Source of the DNA: Petasospora fabianii
Lineage: Eukaryota; Ascomycota; Saccharomycetes; Phaffomycetales; Wickerhamomycetaceae
Reading direction: 5' to 3'
DNA: 64,000 nucleotides
Assembly (NCBI GenBank): GCA_022641835.1
Contig: CP048718.1
Location: 124,001-188,000 of the forward strand
Shown: piece by piece, positions 19,466-28,808 of the stretch
Position numbering within the stretch: the first letter of the stretch is position 1
Layout of the letters: every line of letters starts with the position of its first letter
Translations under genes and position numbers: made by a program
Notes under the pieces: model-generated
Seen by the model: the letters and a program-made list of their open reading frames with translations, nothing else
Told to the model about the DNA's origin: nothing
The model's database searches: none

Positions 19466-20506
19466 ATGTCATTATCATTCTCATGGGGGTTCTCACCGAA
19501 AACAAGTGAATCGGAGAAACCGCCCGTTCAATTCTCTCAGACAACAGAGCAACAGATTGAAATCTCACAGGCACATCAACAGCATCAGCAGCAGCAGCAG
19601 CAGTTACAACAACAGTTACAACAGTTACAAAGACATAAGAGACGTCATGCAGATGATGATAACTCATCACCACCAGGATCACCTTCACCTTCACGTCTTC
19701 AACAGAATCGTAAGAAGTATGATCGTTTCAGGGTTTCAAAGCAGCCACAGCCACAGCAACAGCAGATGCAAACACAACAAACTTATAAACGTTCTAGAGC
19801 ACAAGTATCTCGTATAGCTGGACATCCACTCCCGACAACAAGAATGCTTGAAGTACTTGATAAGTCACAACTTGAACAGTTGATTAACAATTTGCTTCAA
19901 GTACATCCAGAAATTTCACAAGATTTAAACAGATGTTCACCAAGACCTAATGTTGAGGCATGTATTGGTGTATTAGAGTCAAAAGTTCGTCTTATTGAAG
20001 ATGCTCTTCCTTATAAAGTTGATAGTGCAAGTGAATATTCATATTTAAGAGTTAAACCTCTTATTGAAGATTTCCTTGCTGCATTAAGTGATTATACACT
20101 GGGGTTTTTACCACCAGTTGAGACTGTTCCAGGTACTTCATTAGAATTTTTGGATTCTGCAACGTTGTTATTACACAGATTACCACATTTTGACAAGTTA
20201 TCAAATAACTATTTTAAAGATTTGGCATATGAACAATTGGGTCATACATGGTGTATGTGCTTAAGAGAGTTTGTTACAAGTGTACATGCTGGTGTCTTGG
20301 GACTTATGAATAACAATTGGGAGGCAAAGATCGCTAGACATAATGAAATGAGTCAGGGGAAATTACAATCTGTTGTTGATATGTTTAAAGATGAGATGAA
20401 ATGGTTAAATGATGAAGAAAGAGAGTCAAGTCCATTAAAGAATTTCAGTGTTAATAACAGTCCATGTGGTGTTAAAGGTCAAATGCTTATGGATAGACCG
20501 AAGTGA
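19466..20506 (+). CDS. STS1: Nuclear proteasome tether Sts1 (Cut8 family)
   Basis: The product has 346 residues. The N-terminal 110 residues are Gln-rich and disordered, with basic stretches (HKRRH, RKKYDRFR) that may import the protein. From about residue 125 the Cut8/Sts1 fold follows: LEVLDKSQLEQLINNLLQVHPEISQDL, a helical bundle through FLPPVETVP, and HTWCMCLREFV. Sts1 carries proteasomes into the nucleus by binding Rpn11 and importin alpha. The Gln runs come from CAG/CAA repeats. Confidence 0.87.
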   Translation: MSLSFSWGFSPKTSESEKPPVQFSQTTEQQIEISQAHQQHQQQQQQLQQQLQQLQRHKRRHADDDNSSPPGSPSPSRLQQNRKKYDRFRVSKQPQPQQQQMQTQQTYKRSRAQVSRIAGHPLPTTRMLEVLDKSQLEQLINNLLQVHPEISQDLNRCSPRPNVEACIGVLESKVRLIEDALPYKVDSASEYSYLRVKPLIEDFLAALSDYTLGFLPPVETVPGTSLEFLDSATLLLHRLPHFDKLSNNYFKDLAYEQLGHTWCMCLREFVTSVHAGVLGLMNNNWEAKIARHNEMSQGKLQSVVDMFKDEMKWLNDEERESSPLKNFSVNNSPCGVKGQMLMDRPK

Positions 20507-20775
20507 TAAGGCTTATAATGATAATGATATAAAAGATTACAGATTAACATATTGTAGTTTAACACTTACGGTGATATCGGGGTTTGAGGGTGGTGTCGGT
20601 GATATAGCTTATTTGTTCATGAGAACTCAAAAACCTCTTATAAACTGATATATAGGATGGTAATAGGATAACAAACACATATATCTACTTAATTATACAT
20701 CTTATACATAATCTCTTCTCTATATCAATAGAAACCTCTTAGTATATAAGCAGTATACACTGGTCATAGTACAAA

Positions 20776-20783
20776 TTCGCGAA
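20776..20783. promoter_or_regulatory. TTCGCGAA box, 53-residue gene promoter
   Basis: A perfect TTCGCGAA palindrome starts 99 bp before the ATG at 20875. Confidence 0.45.
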
Positions 20784-20874
20784 TTAAAACCAACGACTAA
20801 AATCTCACCATTTACTAACATCTCTACTCTATAAGACTCTCTTTAGAACAGACTACCAGACTACACTACAAGCA

Positions 20875-21036
20875 ATGAGAGCAGCAGTTAGACTCAGATT
20901 CACAAATAATCTATTTTATACAACATTTGCAGTGGCATTTCTCACAGTGGCTGGTTCCTCAGTGATGCCATGTCCAGCTCATAGTATCAATAATGAAGAT
21001 GAAAAGATGTATGAAACAAAAGAACAAAAGGAGTGA
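20875..21036 (+). CDS. Small probable membrane protein, 53 residues
   Basis: The ORF runs from ATG 20875 to TGA 21034-21036. It begins MRAAVRLRFTNN (basic, amphipathic), then has a single hydrophobic span FYTTFAVAFLTVAGSSVM, then a CPAHS motif and a charged tail ending KEQKE. The layout resembles small mitochondrial inner-membrane proteins with one span, though I cannot name a family. The ORF is supported by its own upstream TTCGCGAA box at -99 and by the sensible N-in topology. It sits between STS1 and PRP21 on the same strand. The function is unknown. Confidence 0.6.
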   Translation: MRAAVRLRFTNNLFYTTFAVAFLTVAGSSVMPCPAHSINNEDEKMYETKEQKE

Positions 21037-21492
21037 CATATACTCTGTCTACTCTCTCTTCACAACCTACATGATTTACACACTCACATTCATTGTTACG
21101 ACTCTTGCATTCTGCTAATGACAAACATTTGGTTTTAAATAAAGACAAAATATATATAGAGACGGCGATCTCTTTTTGGTTATTTACCCTTTCCGTTAAT
21201 TTTTAATGTTTTTTATGTAGTATTTTTTCATCCACAGATTTTTAGCCAATCAGAAGGCGTTAAATTGAAATGGTGGGGGGCAGTAGTGTTGATTATGTAA
21301 TAATTATGTAATAAGATATGCAAGGGCTACGTAACCTTTCTATATAAGGTGTATTTCCTTATTTGGCTATTATTGAGATATTTCGCGAATTAATTTTATA
21401 CCTTAACTACACACTACACTATACTATACTATACTACACTAGACTACACTATACTACACTATACTATACTATACTACACTACAGGTATAGGT
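21037..21492 (+). promoter_or_regulatory. PRP21 upstream region
   Basis: It contains TTATGTAAT repeated twice (21293-21311), AGGGCTACGTAACC (21323-21336), TTCGCGAA (21382-21389, 104 bp before the ATG), and a run of ACTATACTAC-type pentamers (about 21410-21484) that would form the 5' UTR. Confidence 0.5.
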
Positions 21493-22653
21493 ATGATGAA
21501 CGACATTCCAGAAGATATTATCATTCCACCACCTGCTATCAGATCGATGGCTTTAAAGATTGCACAATACGTTATTCGTAATGGTACAGAACTTGAAGAA
21601 AAGGTCAAACAACAACCACAATCTTCAAGATTTACATTTTTGGATCAATCAGATGTTTACTATGGTTATTATAAGTATTTGTTGGAACATAAGGATGAGA
21701 TTATGGAGGGTGAAGATGAGCCAAGTACTATTCATAAAGAAGTTGAACCCCAACCAGAACTTGATTTCCTTATTGATATGCCAATCATAACCAATAAAGA
21801 TCTTGATATCTTGAAACTTACTGCACAATTCGTTGCAGTTAATGGACCAGATTATAAACAGGCTATAAAGAACAAGTATCATGATCAAATTTTACAATTT
21901 GGTTTCATGGATTCACAACATTCTTTGAATCCATTGTTTGAAAAGTATGTTGATCAGTATATTCGTATACTCAATGACGATATAAAGACTGTTCCGTGTG
22001 ATGAAGTACTACTACGAGCATATAAAAGAGCAGAATGGGAAACTACACAAAGAGATCAACAACAGAAGAAGATTCAAGATGAAGAAGATAAAAAGATACG
22101 GTTTGCCCGAGTTGATTGGAATGATTTTAGTGTTGTTGCTACTATCCAATTTGATGAAGTTGATTCAATTACAGAACTTGAACAACCAGTTACTATAGAA
22201 CAACTTCAACTTAAGTCATTGGATGAGAAGAGTAAGCAGGTGACCGCTATAAAGTCAGATGATACTCCAAGCGGTATTAAGATCAAAGAATTTGGATCAA
22301 CAAGACTTAAATCTATACAAAAGGAAAAGTTCCTACAATGTCCATTAACAGGTAAGATGATACCAGAAAAGGATTTCCAACGTCATATTGAGATATTACT
22401 TCGTGATCCTAAATATCAAGATGAGAAGGCCAAATATGAAGCTAAGATTCAGAATACAAATCTTAATCCAGATGAAGTTGCAAAGAATATAAATGCCTTG
22501 TTTAAACCACATACACAAAACAAACGTCAAAAAGTGTTATGGGATGGTTATCAATCAAGTGTTGCTTATGTTAAGAGTAATCAACCGATAGATCAACCAG
22601 ATGAGTATAAGAGAAAGCAACGTGAGCCAATTATTGGGCCGAAGGGCAAATAA
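21493..22653 (+). CDS. PRP21: Splicing factor Prp21 (SF3a subunit, SF3A1)
   Basis: The product has 386 residues. Two SURP modules are seen: IRSMALKIAQYVIRNGTELEEKV...FTFLDQSDVYYGYYKYLL and LDILKLTAQFVAVNGPDYKQAI...FGFMDSQHSLNPLFEKYVDQY. The C-terminal part has the SF3A1 segment LQCPLTGKMIPEKDFQRHIEILLRDPKYQ. Prp21 bridges Prp9 and Prp11 in the SF3a part of U2 snRNP. The human homologue's ubiquitin-like end is absent, as in yeasts. Two ATGs at 21493 and 21496 are possible starts. Confidence 0.92.
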   Translation: MMNDIPEDIIIPPPAIRSMALKIAQYVIRNGTELEEKVKQQPQSSRFTFLDQSDVYYGYYKYLLEHKDEIMEGEDEPSTIHKEVEPQPELDFLIDMPIITNKDLDILKLTAQFVAVNGPDYKQAIKNKYHDQILQFGFMDSQHSLNPLFEKYVDQYIRILNDDIKTVPCDEVLLRAYKRAEWETTQRDQQQKKIQDEEDKKIRFARVDWNDFSVVATIQFDEVDSITELEQPVTIEQLQLKSLDEKSKQVTAIKSDDTPSGIKIKEFGSTRLKSIQKEKFLQCPLTGKMIPEKDFQRHIEILLRDPKYQDEKAKYEAKIQNTNLNPDEVAKNINALFKPHTQNKRQKVLWDGYQSSVAYVKSNQPIDQPDEYKRKQREPIIGPKGK

Positions 22654-22697
22654 CATGTCAATAACTTACATGTCAATAAACATGTAATAAACTTAAG

Positions 22698-22988
22698 TTA
22701 TATAAACCTTCTTAAAGATTCATTCCATTTAGATCTAGTTCCCAATGTTGTTATACCAGGAACAGATGTAGATGTTGTGTTAACAGTATGAAGACTTGAT
22801 GGTATTGATAATGGAACTGTGAATGGTTTTAATTGTTTGGATTTATATTTAGCGATTGATTCTAAGAGTGCTTCTTCATCATCTTCTTCATCTTGTTGTT
22901 GTTCATCTTGTTGTTCATCATCTTGTTGTTGTTCATCTTGTTGTTCATCATCTTGTTGTTGTTGTTGTTCATCTTGTTGTTGTTGTTG

Positions 22989-23020
<32 letters not shown>

Positions 23021-23564
23021 GTTGTTCATCTTCCTGGTTATCTGAATGGAGAGGCTTACCATCTTCAATTGTCATTGTCTGTAATATCTCAGTCTTATCA
23101 GTCTCATTAGTCTTATCATCAATAGTCACATCTGTAATCGAAACCACTTCAAAACCTTCTTGACCAACAACTTTCTTTAACAAAGGATACTTATCACCAT
23201 CAATATTAACACCTTTATCAATAAGAACTTCAACAACATTCATAAGTTTACCAATAACTTGTTTACTAAGACATTCAACATCTTGACAAAGTTTTTGATT
23301 GATCTTTAAACTCTCTGAATCAACTTTAAAACTCTTGTTATGATCTTCTAATGTCTTAACAGTGAACTTAAGTCTCTTATGAACTTTCTCATTAGTCTTT
23401 ATAACATGATCTTGAAACTTATGAGTAGTTTCAAGTTGATTATAAAGGTCTGATCTATACTTGGAGGCAATGCCAAGTAGAGAGTCTTTTAATTGAGTTG
23501 TTTCTTCTGGTAATTCTGTAAGGATCTCTGAGAGAAGGGTGGAGTTCAATGATGGGAGGGTCAT
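22698..23564 (-). CDS. Unrecognised coiled-coil protein with acidic/Gln tract
   Basis: The product has 288 residues from the ATG at 23564; an upstream in-frame extension lies in repeat-like 5' sequence and is unlikely. Residues 1-115 are predicted helical (LLSEILTELPEETTQLKDSL, YNQLETTHKFQDHVIK). A middle part reads GFEVVSITDVTID. Then comes a long D/Q/E tract built from CAT/TTG triplets. The short conserved-looking C-terminus is TRSKWNESLRRFI. The helical start recalls small complex subunits such as BLOC-1 or kinetochore factors, but I cannot assign it. The gene is divergent from ASG1. Confidence 0.6.
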
Positions 23565-23785
23565 ATTACTTACCTTCTTATATATATAGTGTAGTGTGTA
23601 TAGTATAGTAGTATAGTAGTATAGTAGAGAGTCTCTATAGAATGAGTTCGCGAATTGAGTGGACATAATGACTAACCCTACCTTACTACTACTACACTAA
23701 GACTACTACACTACTACACTAAGACTAATAGTAAGACAAGACAAGACAAGACTACCACTAAGAGTTATAGTAAGAGAAAGAAGAT
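23565..23785. promoter_or_regulatory. Divergent promoter with central TTCGCGAA
   Basis: TTCGCGAA at 23647-23654 lies 83 bp from the minus-strand ATG and 139 bp from the ASG1 ATG. Both flanks read as CTATACTAC/ACTACACTAAG-type simple sequence in the direction of each gene, so both 5' UTRs are made of similar repeats. Confidence 0.5.
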
Positions 23786-25957
23786 ATGCACACACTCGTC
23801 TCCAAAGACTCCAATTACGTGTCTCCACTTCAACAACTTCAAACGAAGAATGGACCAAATAAGAGAATCAGAGTCTCTAGAGCTTGTGATACTTGTCGTA
23901 AGAGGAAAGTTAAATGTGATGGTAAACAACCATGTATCCATTGTACTGTTTACTCTTATGAGTGTACTTATAATCATTTGCGTCCGGTTCAATCAAAGAG
24001 GAAGTTGGAGTCAGCTATACCTATACCTATACCTCAGAGTCAGTCTATACCTCAGTCTATACCACAAGACAAAAGAACTACTACCAAGTCTAATGGTGAG
24101 ATTGAGTTATTGAAGAACCTCTTCCCAGAGATTGATGTCTCTGATAACTTCAATGCTGAGCTGTTTATCAAGTTGTTCAACCAACATAAGAAAGATGGAC
24201 TCATTGATATGAAAGGTATTGTTGATGATTATAAGAGACAGAGTGGTATAACTACATCTTTCAATCCAATTGACAAAGCTGTTGAGATTAAGATCATCTT
24301 ACCACCAAGAGAAATTGCACTTAAACTTATCTATAAGACATGGAACGAGTCATGTGTCTTATTCAGATTTTATCATCGTCCTTCATTCATACGTGATTTT
24401 AACTCTCTTTATGAGACAAGTCCTACTGAATACACTAATCATCAGAATAAGATACTTCCATTGATCTATTCTGTTATTGCCGTGGGTGCCTTGTTCTCTA
24501 AGGGTGATAATGCAATTGATAATCAGTACTTACAAGATGAAGGTTATAAGTACTTCATTGCAGCTAGAAAGCTCATTGATATAACAAACTCTACAGATCT
24601 TGAATCCATTCAAACAATCTTTATGCTTACACTCTTTCTTCAATGTTCTGCTCGTCTATCAACTTGTTATTCATACATTGGAATTGCCCTAAGATCTGCC
24701 CTAAGACAAGGTCTTCATAGGAAACTTGAAGTTAAGTGTAACAATATCAAAGCTGAATGTAAGAAGAGATTGTTTTGGACTATTTATAAACTTGAGATTT
24801 ATGTTAATTCAATGTTGGGGTTACCAAATTCTATTGATGAAGATGATATCAATGCAGAGTTTCCTAAAGATGTTGATGATGTTAACATTGAAGCTGATAG
24901 GATAACTGAACAACAAGTGGGTAAACTCTCGTCTTGTGGTATCAATAACTCACATACCAAATTGATCTTGATCTTGAATCATATTGTCAGGAAGCTTTAT
25001 AAGACAACTACACCTATTTATGAAGTCCCTAATGATGTTGTTAAAGGATTAGAGAATGAACTGAAACTATGGATCTATGAATTACCATTACAATTGCAAC
25101 CTGAGAACCATGAGACACCCCCAGAATACATTAAAGCCAACAGATTGTTATATTTGGATTATCTTCATGTCCAGATTATGCTTTACAGACCTTTTATTCA
25201 TTATGTTAAACTATCAAAGAATGATCCATACACTGGTATCAAATCATATCAATATGAAAATGGATTGAAATGTTTTGAAGTGTCTAAGAAGATCATCTCA
25301 TTGGCTCAGTCAATGATTCAAAACAAGTTATTGAATGGAAGTTATTGGTTCTCAGTTTATACCATATTCTTCTCTGTTGCATGTCTTGTTTATTACTTTC
25401 TTGAGATTGATAACACTAATGATGAAGTTAAACAATCAATTGAAACTGGTAAACTTATCTTGAGTGGGTTGAAACAACGTTCAGTTAGTGCTGAAAGGAT
25501 CTATGATCTATTGAATCATATGTTTGAGAACTATGATCGTCATAACATTCGTTTACAAGATACTGAGACAGCAAGTGAGTTATCATCATCATCTATCAAA
25601 AGAATCCCCCAAACTGGTCCATTCACTTCAAAGCAACATATGATACCAACTTATACTCCAATGACCAATACAGCTATGACTAATCAACCACTGGATAATC
25701 TACCTCAAACAATCATTGATAAACAGATTGATACATTACCAACTGAATCAATTGATGATCTTGATATGCAACTATTTGGTAAATTCTTACCATCTTATAT
25801 GCTTCAAAAGCCATCAGTTAATGATCAACAACTACCAGATTTCATAACATCAAGTGAAAGTCCAGAAGATCCATTAGCAACTACAAAGACTGATGAAGAA
25901 TTTGATTGGGATAGATTTATAGATAAAGGTGATTTGAACTTTGATATTGATTTATAG
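23786..25957 (+). CDS. ASG1: Zn2Cys6 transcription factor Asg1
   Basis: The product has 723 residues. The zinc cluster has cysteines at 34, 37, 44, 50, 53 and 60 (RACDTCRKRKVKC, QPCIHC). The fungal transcription-factor domain contains IKIILPPREIALKL, VLFRFYHRPSFIRD, AVGALFSKG and DEGYKYFIAARKLIDITN, all close to my memory of yeast Asg1. The C-terminus LDMQLFGKFLP also matches Asg1 LDAQLFGKYLP. Asg1 activates stress and fatty-acid use genes in the nucleus. The tail here lacks the Asn runs of the S. cerevisiae protein, which explains its shorter length. Confidence 0.85.
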   Translation: MHTLVSKDSNYVSPLQQLQTKNGPNKRIRVSRACDTCRKRKVKCDGKQPCIHCTVYSYECTYNHLRPVQSKRKLESAIPIPIPQSQSIPQSIPQDKRTTTKSNGEIELLKNLFPEIDVSDNFNAELFIKLFNQHKKDGLIDMKGIVDDYKRQSGITTSFNPIDKAVEIKIILPPREIALKLIYKTWNESCVLFRFYHRPSFIRDFNSLYETSPTEYTNHQNKILPLIYSVIAVGALFSKGDNAIDNQYLQDEGYKYFIAARKLIDITNSTDLESIQTIFMLTLFLQCSARLSTCYSYIGIALRSALRQGLHRKLEVKCNNIKAECKKRLFWTIYKLEIYVNSMLGLPNSIDEDDINAEFPKDVDDVNIEADRITEQQVGKLSSCGINNSHTKLILILNHIVRKLYKTTTPIYEVPNDVVKGLENELKLWIYELPLQLQPENHETPPEYIKANRLLYLDYLHVQIMLYRPFIHYVKLSKNDPYTGIKSYQYENGLKCFEVSKKIISLAQSMIQNKLLNGSYWFSVYTIFFSVACLVYYFLEIDNTNDEVKQSIETGKLILSGLKQRSVSAERIYDLLNHMFENYDRHNIRLQDTETASELSSSSIKRIPQTGPFTSKQHMIPTYTPMTNTAMTNQPLDNLPQTIIDKQIDTLPTESIDDLDMQLFGKFLPSYMLQKPSVNDQQLPDFITSSESPEDPLATTKTDEEFDWDRFIDKGDLNFDIDL

Positions 25958-26560
25958 TTTTTATATACATATCCTTAATGTATAGTATAGTGTAGTGTGT
26001 GTAGTACAGTAGTAGTATAGTGTGGTAGGTAGTATAGTATAAGTCAGTAGGTATGTAGTATAGTGTGGTATAAGTAGTATAGTAGTATAGTAGTACTAGA
26101 GTATAAGTAGGTAAGTATAGTAGTAGAGTAGAGTATAGTATAGTATAGTATAGTAGTAAGTAACTGATAAGTAGTACAGCAGAGTATAGTATAAGTAAGT
26201 AGAGTAGTAGTATAGTAGGTATATGTAAGTGGTATACGTAGTATGTAGAGTATAGTATAGGATAGTATTGTATAGTGGTATAGTATAGTATAGTATAGTA
26301 TAGTATAGTATAGTATAGTATAGTATAGTATAGTATAGTATAGTATAAGATAAGTTCGGATGTTCGGGTGTCCGGGTGTCCGGGTGTTCGATAAGTAGGT
26401 ATGTGTAAGTAGTATAAGTAAGTAAGTAAGTAAGACGTAGAGTAGTATAAGTATAGTAGTAGTATAGTAGAAGTAAGTAAGTAGTAGTATAATATACTAT
26501 AGTATGGTATAAGTCAGTATAGTATAAGTATAGTAGTATAAGTATAGTAGTATAAGATAA
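25958..26560. repeat. (TATAG)-type simple repeat region
   Basis: Nearly the whole 600 bp is low-complexity TAGTATAGT/AAGTAAGTA sequence. A clean (TATAG)n array lies at about 26278-26346 and a GTCCGGGTGTC run at about 26362-26390. No gene is supported. The TTCGCGAA at 26561 bounds it on the right. Confidence 0.85.
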
Positions 26561-26568
26561 TTCGCGAA
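26561..26568. promoter_or_regulatory. TTCGCGAA box, PEX2 promoter
   Basis: A perfect TTCGCGAA starts 108 bp before the PEX2 ATG. The sequence changes from TAGTATAG on its left to CATACTATAC on its right, as at the 23.65-kb divergent promoter. Confidence 0.5.
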
Positions 26569-26668
26569 AATTGACTCCCCGCAATTAGCCGAGGTTAATA
26601 ACTACTCATACTATACTCTATCATCTACTCTATCATCTAACTAAGAACTACAATACTAGAAGAAAGAT

Positions 26669-27742
26669 ATGATCATCTCCACTCCACGTGTTACACAATT
26701 GGATGCTTTTCTACTTGATAATGAGTTAATATCACGACTCTTGGAACAGTTAAGTTCTACTGCTTCTTCAGAGTATAAGTCAGAACTATTACTTCTCCTA
26801 AGAGTTATCCTTTATAAGATGACACTATGGGATAAGAATCAAAGTTATGGTATGTTCTTGATGAATTTGAAGTATGAAGATCTTCATAAGGTTAAGAAAG
26901 CAGCGTATTATACATGGTGTGTGTTGAGTGGGTATCTTAATGATAAAGTGTCAGCAAGAGTATATGAAGATGATGAAGGTCAATCATGGAAGAAAGCATG
27001 GAAATTTGGTGAGAAATTGGTTAAGGTCTCTGAATTTGTTAACTTCCTTATGTTTCTTGTTAAAGGTGATTATCCATTGTTAGCATTAAGACTACTAAGA
27101 GTTAAGATCTCAGTGAACTCCATTGAACTAGCAAAAGCAAATAAGGGAAACGTTTCATACGAGTTCCAAAATAGACAATTGGTATGGAATACTTTCTTGG
27201 AATTCATCATCTTCATCTTACCATTGTTTCAAAATACCGGTATCAACTCAATATTCTCCAAGTTATTACAAAAACCATCCAAGGTACAAGATCAATTGGA
27301 GTATAAACATCTTAAAGAACGTCAATGTGCTATTTGCTTTGAATCTGGTAACAAACAGAGAATAACAACTCCATACAAGGCATCATGTGGTTGTTTATAT
27401 TGTTATGTTTGTATTGTTACAAAGATGGAACAGTCAAAGACCATTGGAGAGAAGTGGAGATGTTTGAAATGTGGTGAACAAGTGGTGTATGCTAAACCAT
27501 TTGATGATATTGATAAGAAGGCTATAAAGATTGATATTCCAGTTGTGGAGGATGATAGTGATTATGAAGAGGAGGTAGAGAAGGTTGGTGATGAAGATGT
27601 TGATGATGATGAGAATGAAGATGAGTATGAGAATGAAGATGATGAAGATGATGAAGACCAAGATGACGACAACTTTGAACAGGATGAGTTTGATGAAATC
27701 GATGACGAAGGAGTCGATGATATGTATGAAGATGATCTATGA
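26669..27742 (+). CDS. PEX2: Peroxisomal RING E3 ubiquitin ligase Pex2, acidic tail
   Basis: The product has 357 residues. The Pex2/Pex12 domain starts VTQLDAFLLDNELISRLLEQ and includes FQNRQLVWNTFLEFIIFILPL. The RING follows: CAICFESG, then SCGCLYCYVCI, then CLKCGEQ. Pex2 ubiquitinates the receptor Pex5 in the peroxisome membrane together with Pex10 and Pex12. Residues from about 285 to the end form a very acidic tail of Asp/Glu after the RING. I do not know such a tail from well-studied Pex2 proteins, which end soon after the RING. Confidence 0.88.
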   Translation: MIISTPRVTQLDAFLLDNELISRLLEQLSSTASSEYKSELLLLLRVILYKMTLWDKNQSYGMFLMNLKYEDLHKVKKAAYYTWCVLSGYLNDKVSARVYEDDEGQSWKKAWKFGEKLVKVSEFVNFLMFLVKGDYPLLALRLLRVKISVNSIELAKANKGNVSYEFQNRQLVWNTFLEFIIFILPLFQNTGINSIFSKLLQKPSKVQDQLEYKHLKERQCAICFESGNKQRITTPYKASCGCLYCYVCIVTKMEQSKTIGEKWRCLKCGEQVVYAKPFDDIDKKAIKIDIPVVEDDSDYEEEVEKVGDEDVDDDENEDEYENEDDEDDEDQDDDNFEQDEFDEIDDEGVDDMYEDDL

Positions 27743-27807
27743 TCTATCTCTATATGTTTACTAACTTGCTATTTAGTGCTTCTATATCAAATATATTAAG
27801 TCAACTA

Positions 27808-28368
27808 TTAATCTTCTTCATCAGAATCTTCCATATCAACTGGAGCTAAACCAGGTGTAAGACCTGGGAATCTCTTTGCTTGTTTCTTATTGTATAACTG
27901 AGTAGCATCCAATCTCTTTGTTGTTGGTCTTCTCTTGACTCTAGTATACTCAGTTTTTTGTAATTCCATAATATCTTGTTGAATCTCTTTCAATTCTTCT
28001 TCATTCTCCATTCTCCAACTTTGAACATTAACAACATTCTTCTTAATAAGTCTCTTAAGTTCTTTCTTTTCATCTGTTGTAAGTGTCCCATGTTTTGAAT
28101 GTTGTAATAACACATCATAACGAGCCTGAGCTTCAACTTGTTCACGAGATAAACGCTCTAATTTAACATTCTTTCTCTGTTCAAGTTTCTCTTTCTTTCG
28201 TTGACGACGTACAAATTCTGGTTTTAACTTCTTTTGTGTTGAATTAATGATTTGTGATGATGATGTTGGTTTAAGTGCTGTATTGGTTGTATGACCTGGA
28301 AGAACAGTCTCAAGAAGACGATTTAAACTTCCTGTTGTCTTGGAGTTTTTTGTGAATGTGATGGTCAT
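27808..28368 (-). CDS. RRT14: Rrt14-like nucleolar protein
   Basis: The product has 186 residues, very rich in Lys/Arg/Glu. The start SLNRLLETVLPGHTT resembles Rrt14 TLNKFLQGMLPGAST. The middle TLTTDEKKELKRLIKKNVVNVQSW resembles its LTLEEEKMLKKLVNRNVAKVKSW. Rrt14 is a nucleolar protein linked to rDNA transcription and ribosome biogenesis. The acidic C-terminus MEDSDEED is common in such proteins. The similarity is from memory and limited to two blocks. Confidence 0.62.
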   Translation of the reverse strand: MTITFTKNSKTTGSLNRLLETVLPGHTTNTALKPTSSSQIINSTQKKLKPEFVRRQRKKEKLEQRKNVKLERLSREQVEAQARYDVLLQHSKHGTLTTDEKKELKRLIKKNVVNVQSWRMENEEELKEIQQDIMELQKTEYTRVKRRPTTKRLDATQLYNKKQAKRFPGLTPGLAPVDMEDSDEED

Positions 28369-28808
28369 GCTTATGATAGACTACTAAAAGAGAAAGAGAA
28401 CCAGAAAGAAACAGAGAGAAAGAAAGAAAGAGTATTAGATAATGAGATGAGCTCAAAAGTTTTTTTTTTTTTTTTTTTCTTTTTAATGAAAAAGGTCAGG
28501 GCTGCGTAACCATAAGAGCATCAATACGTTATGTTTATGATATATGAGGTTTATCTTGTACTTAGACTTTATAGTCATATAAATGGACATGGTAATCTCT
28601 CAAGATCTGCATAACATCCTTATGTCACTCATCAACCCTGTATAAAACTCACCTATATATTGATGTAAAAGACATCGGGTGGTGTCCAGGTGTATGTCCA
28701 GGTGTTAAGTCACGTGACCATTAAACTCTTTGGACGAAAAGACTCACTCTTATGAATCGGACTTTAGATACTTGACTAATTCGTATCTACATCTCCTTAG
28801 TTATTGCA
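28369..28808. promoter_or_regulatory. RRT14 / M1-peptidase divergent promoter
   Basis: AGGGCTGCGTAACC lies at 28498-28511 (130 bp upstream of RRT14), next to a T-tract at 28460-28479. A GTCACGTGAC palindrome (28709-28718) lies 91 bp upstream of the peptidase ATG, after two copies of TGTCCAGGTGT. Confidence 0.5.

Noticed and set aside
23565-23590. GGTAAGTAAT just before the ATG at 23564 as an intron donor
   Set aside because: The ATG follows within ten bases and no upstream coding exon is supported; probably chance or a 5' UTR feature.
26096-26584. 162-codon Tyr/Leu/Thr-rich open frame on the minus strand
   Set aside because: It has no ATG start and is a translation of the TATAG repeat; low complexity explains the openness.
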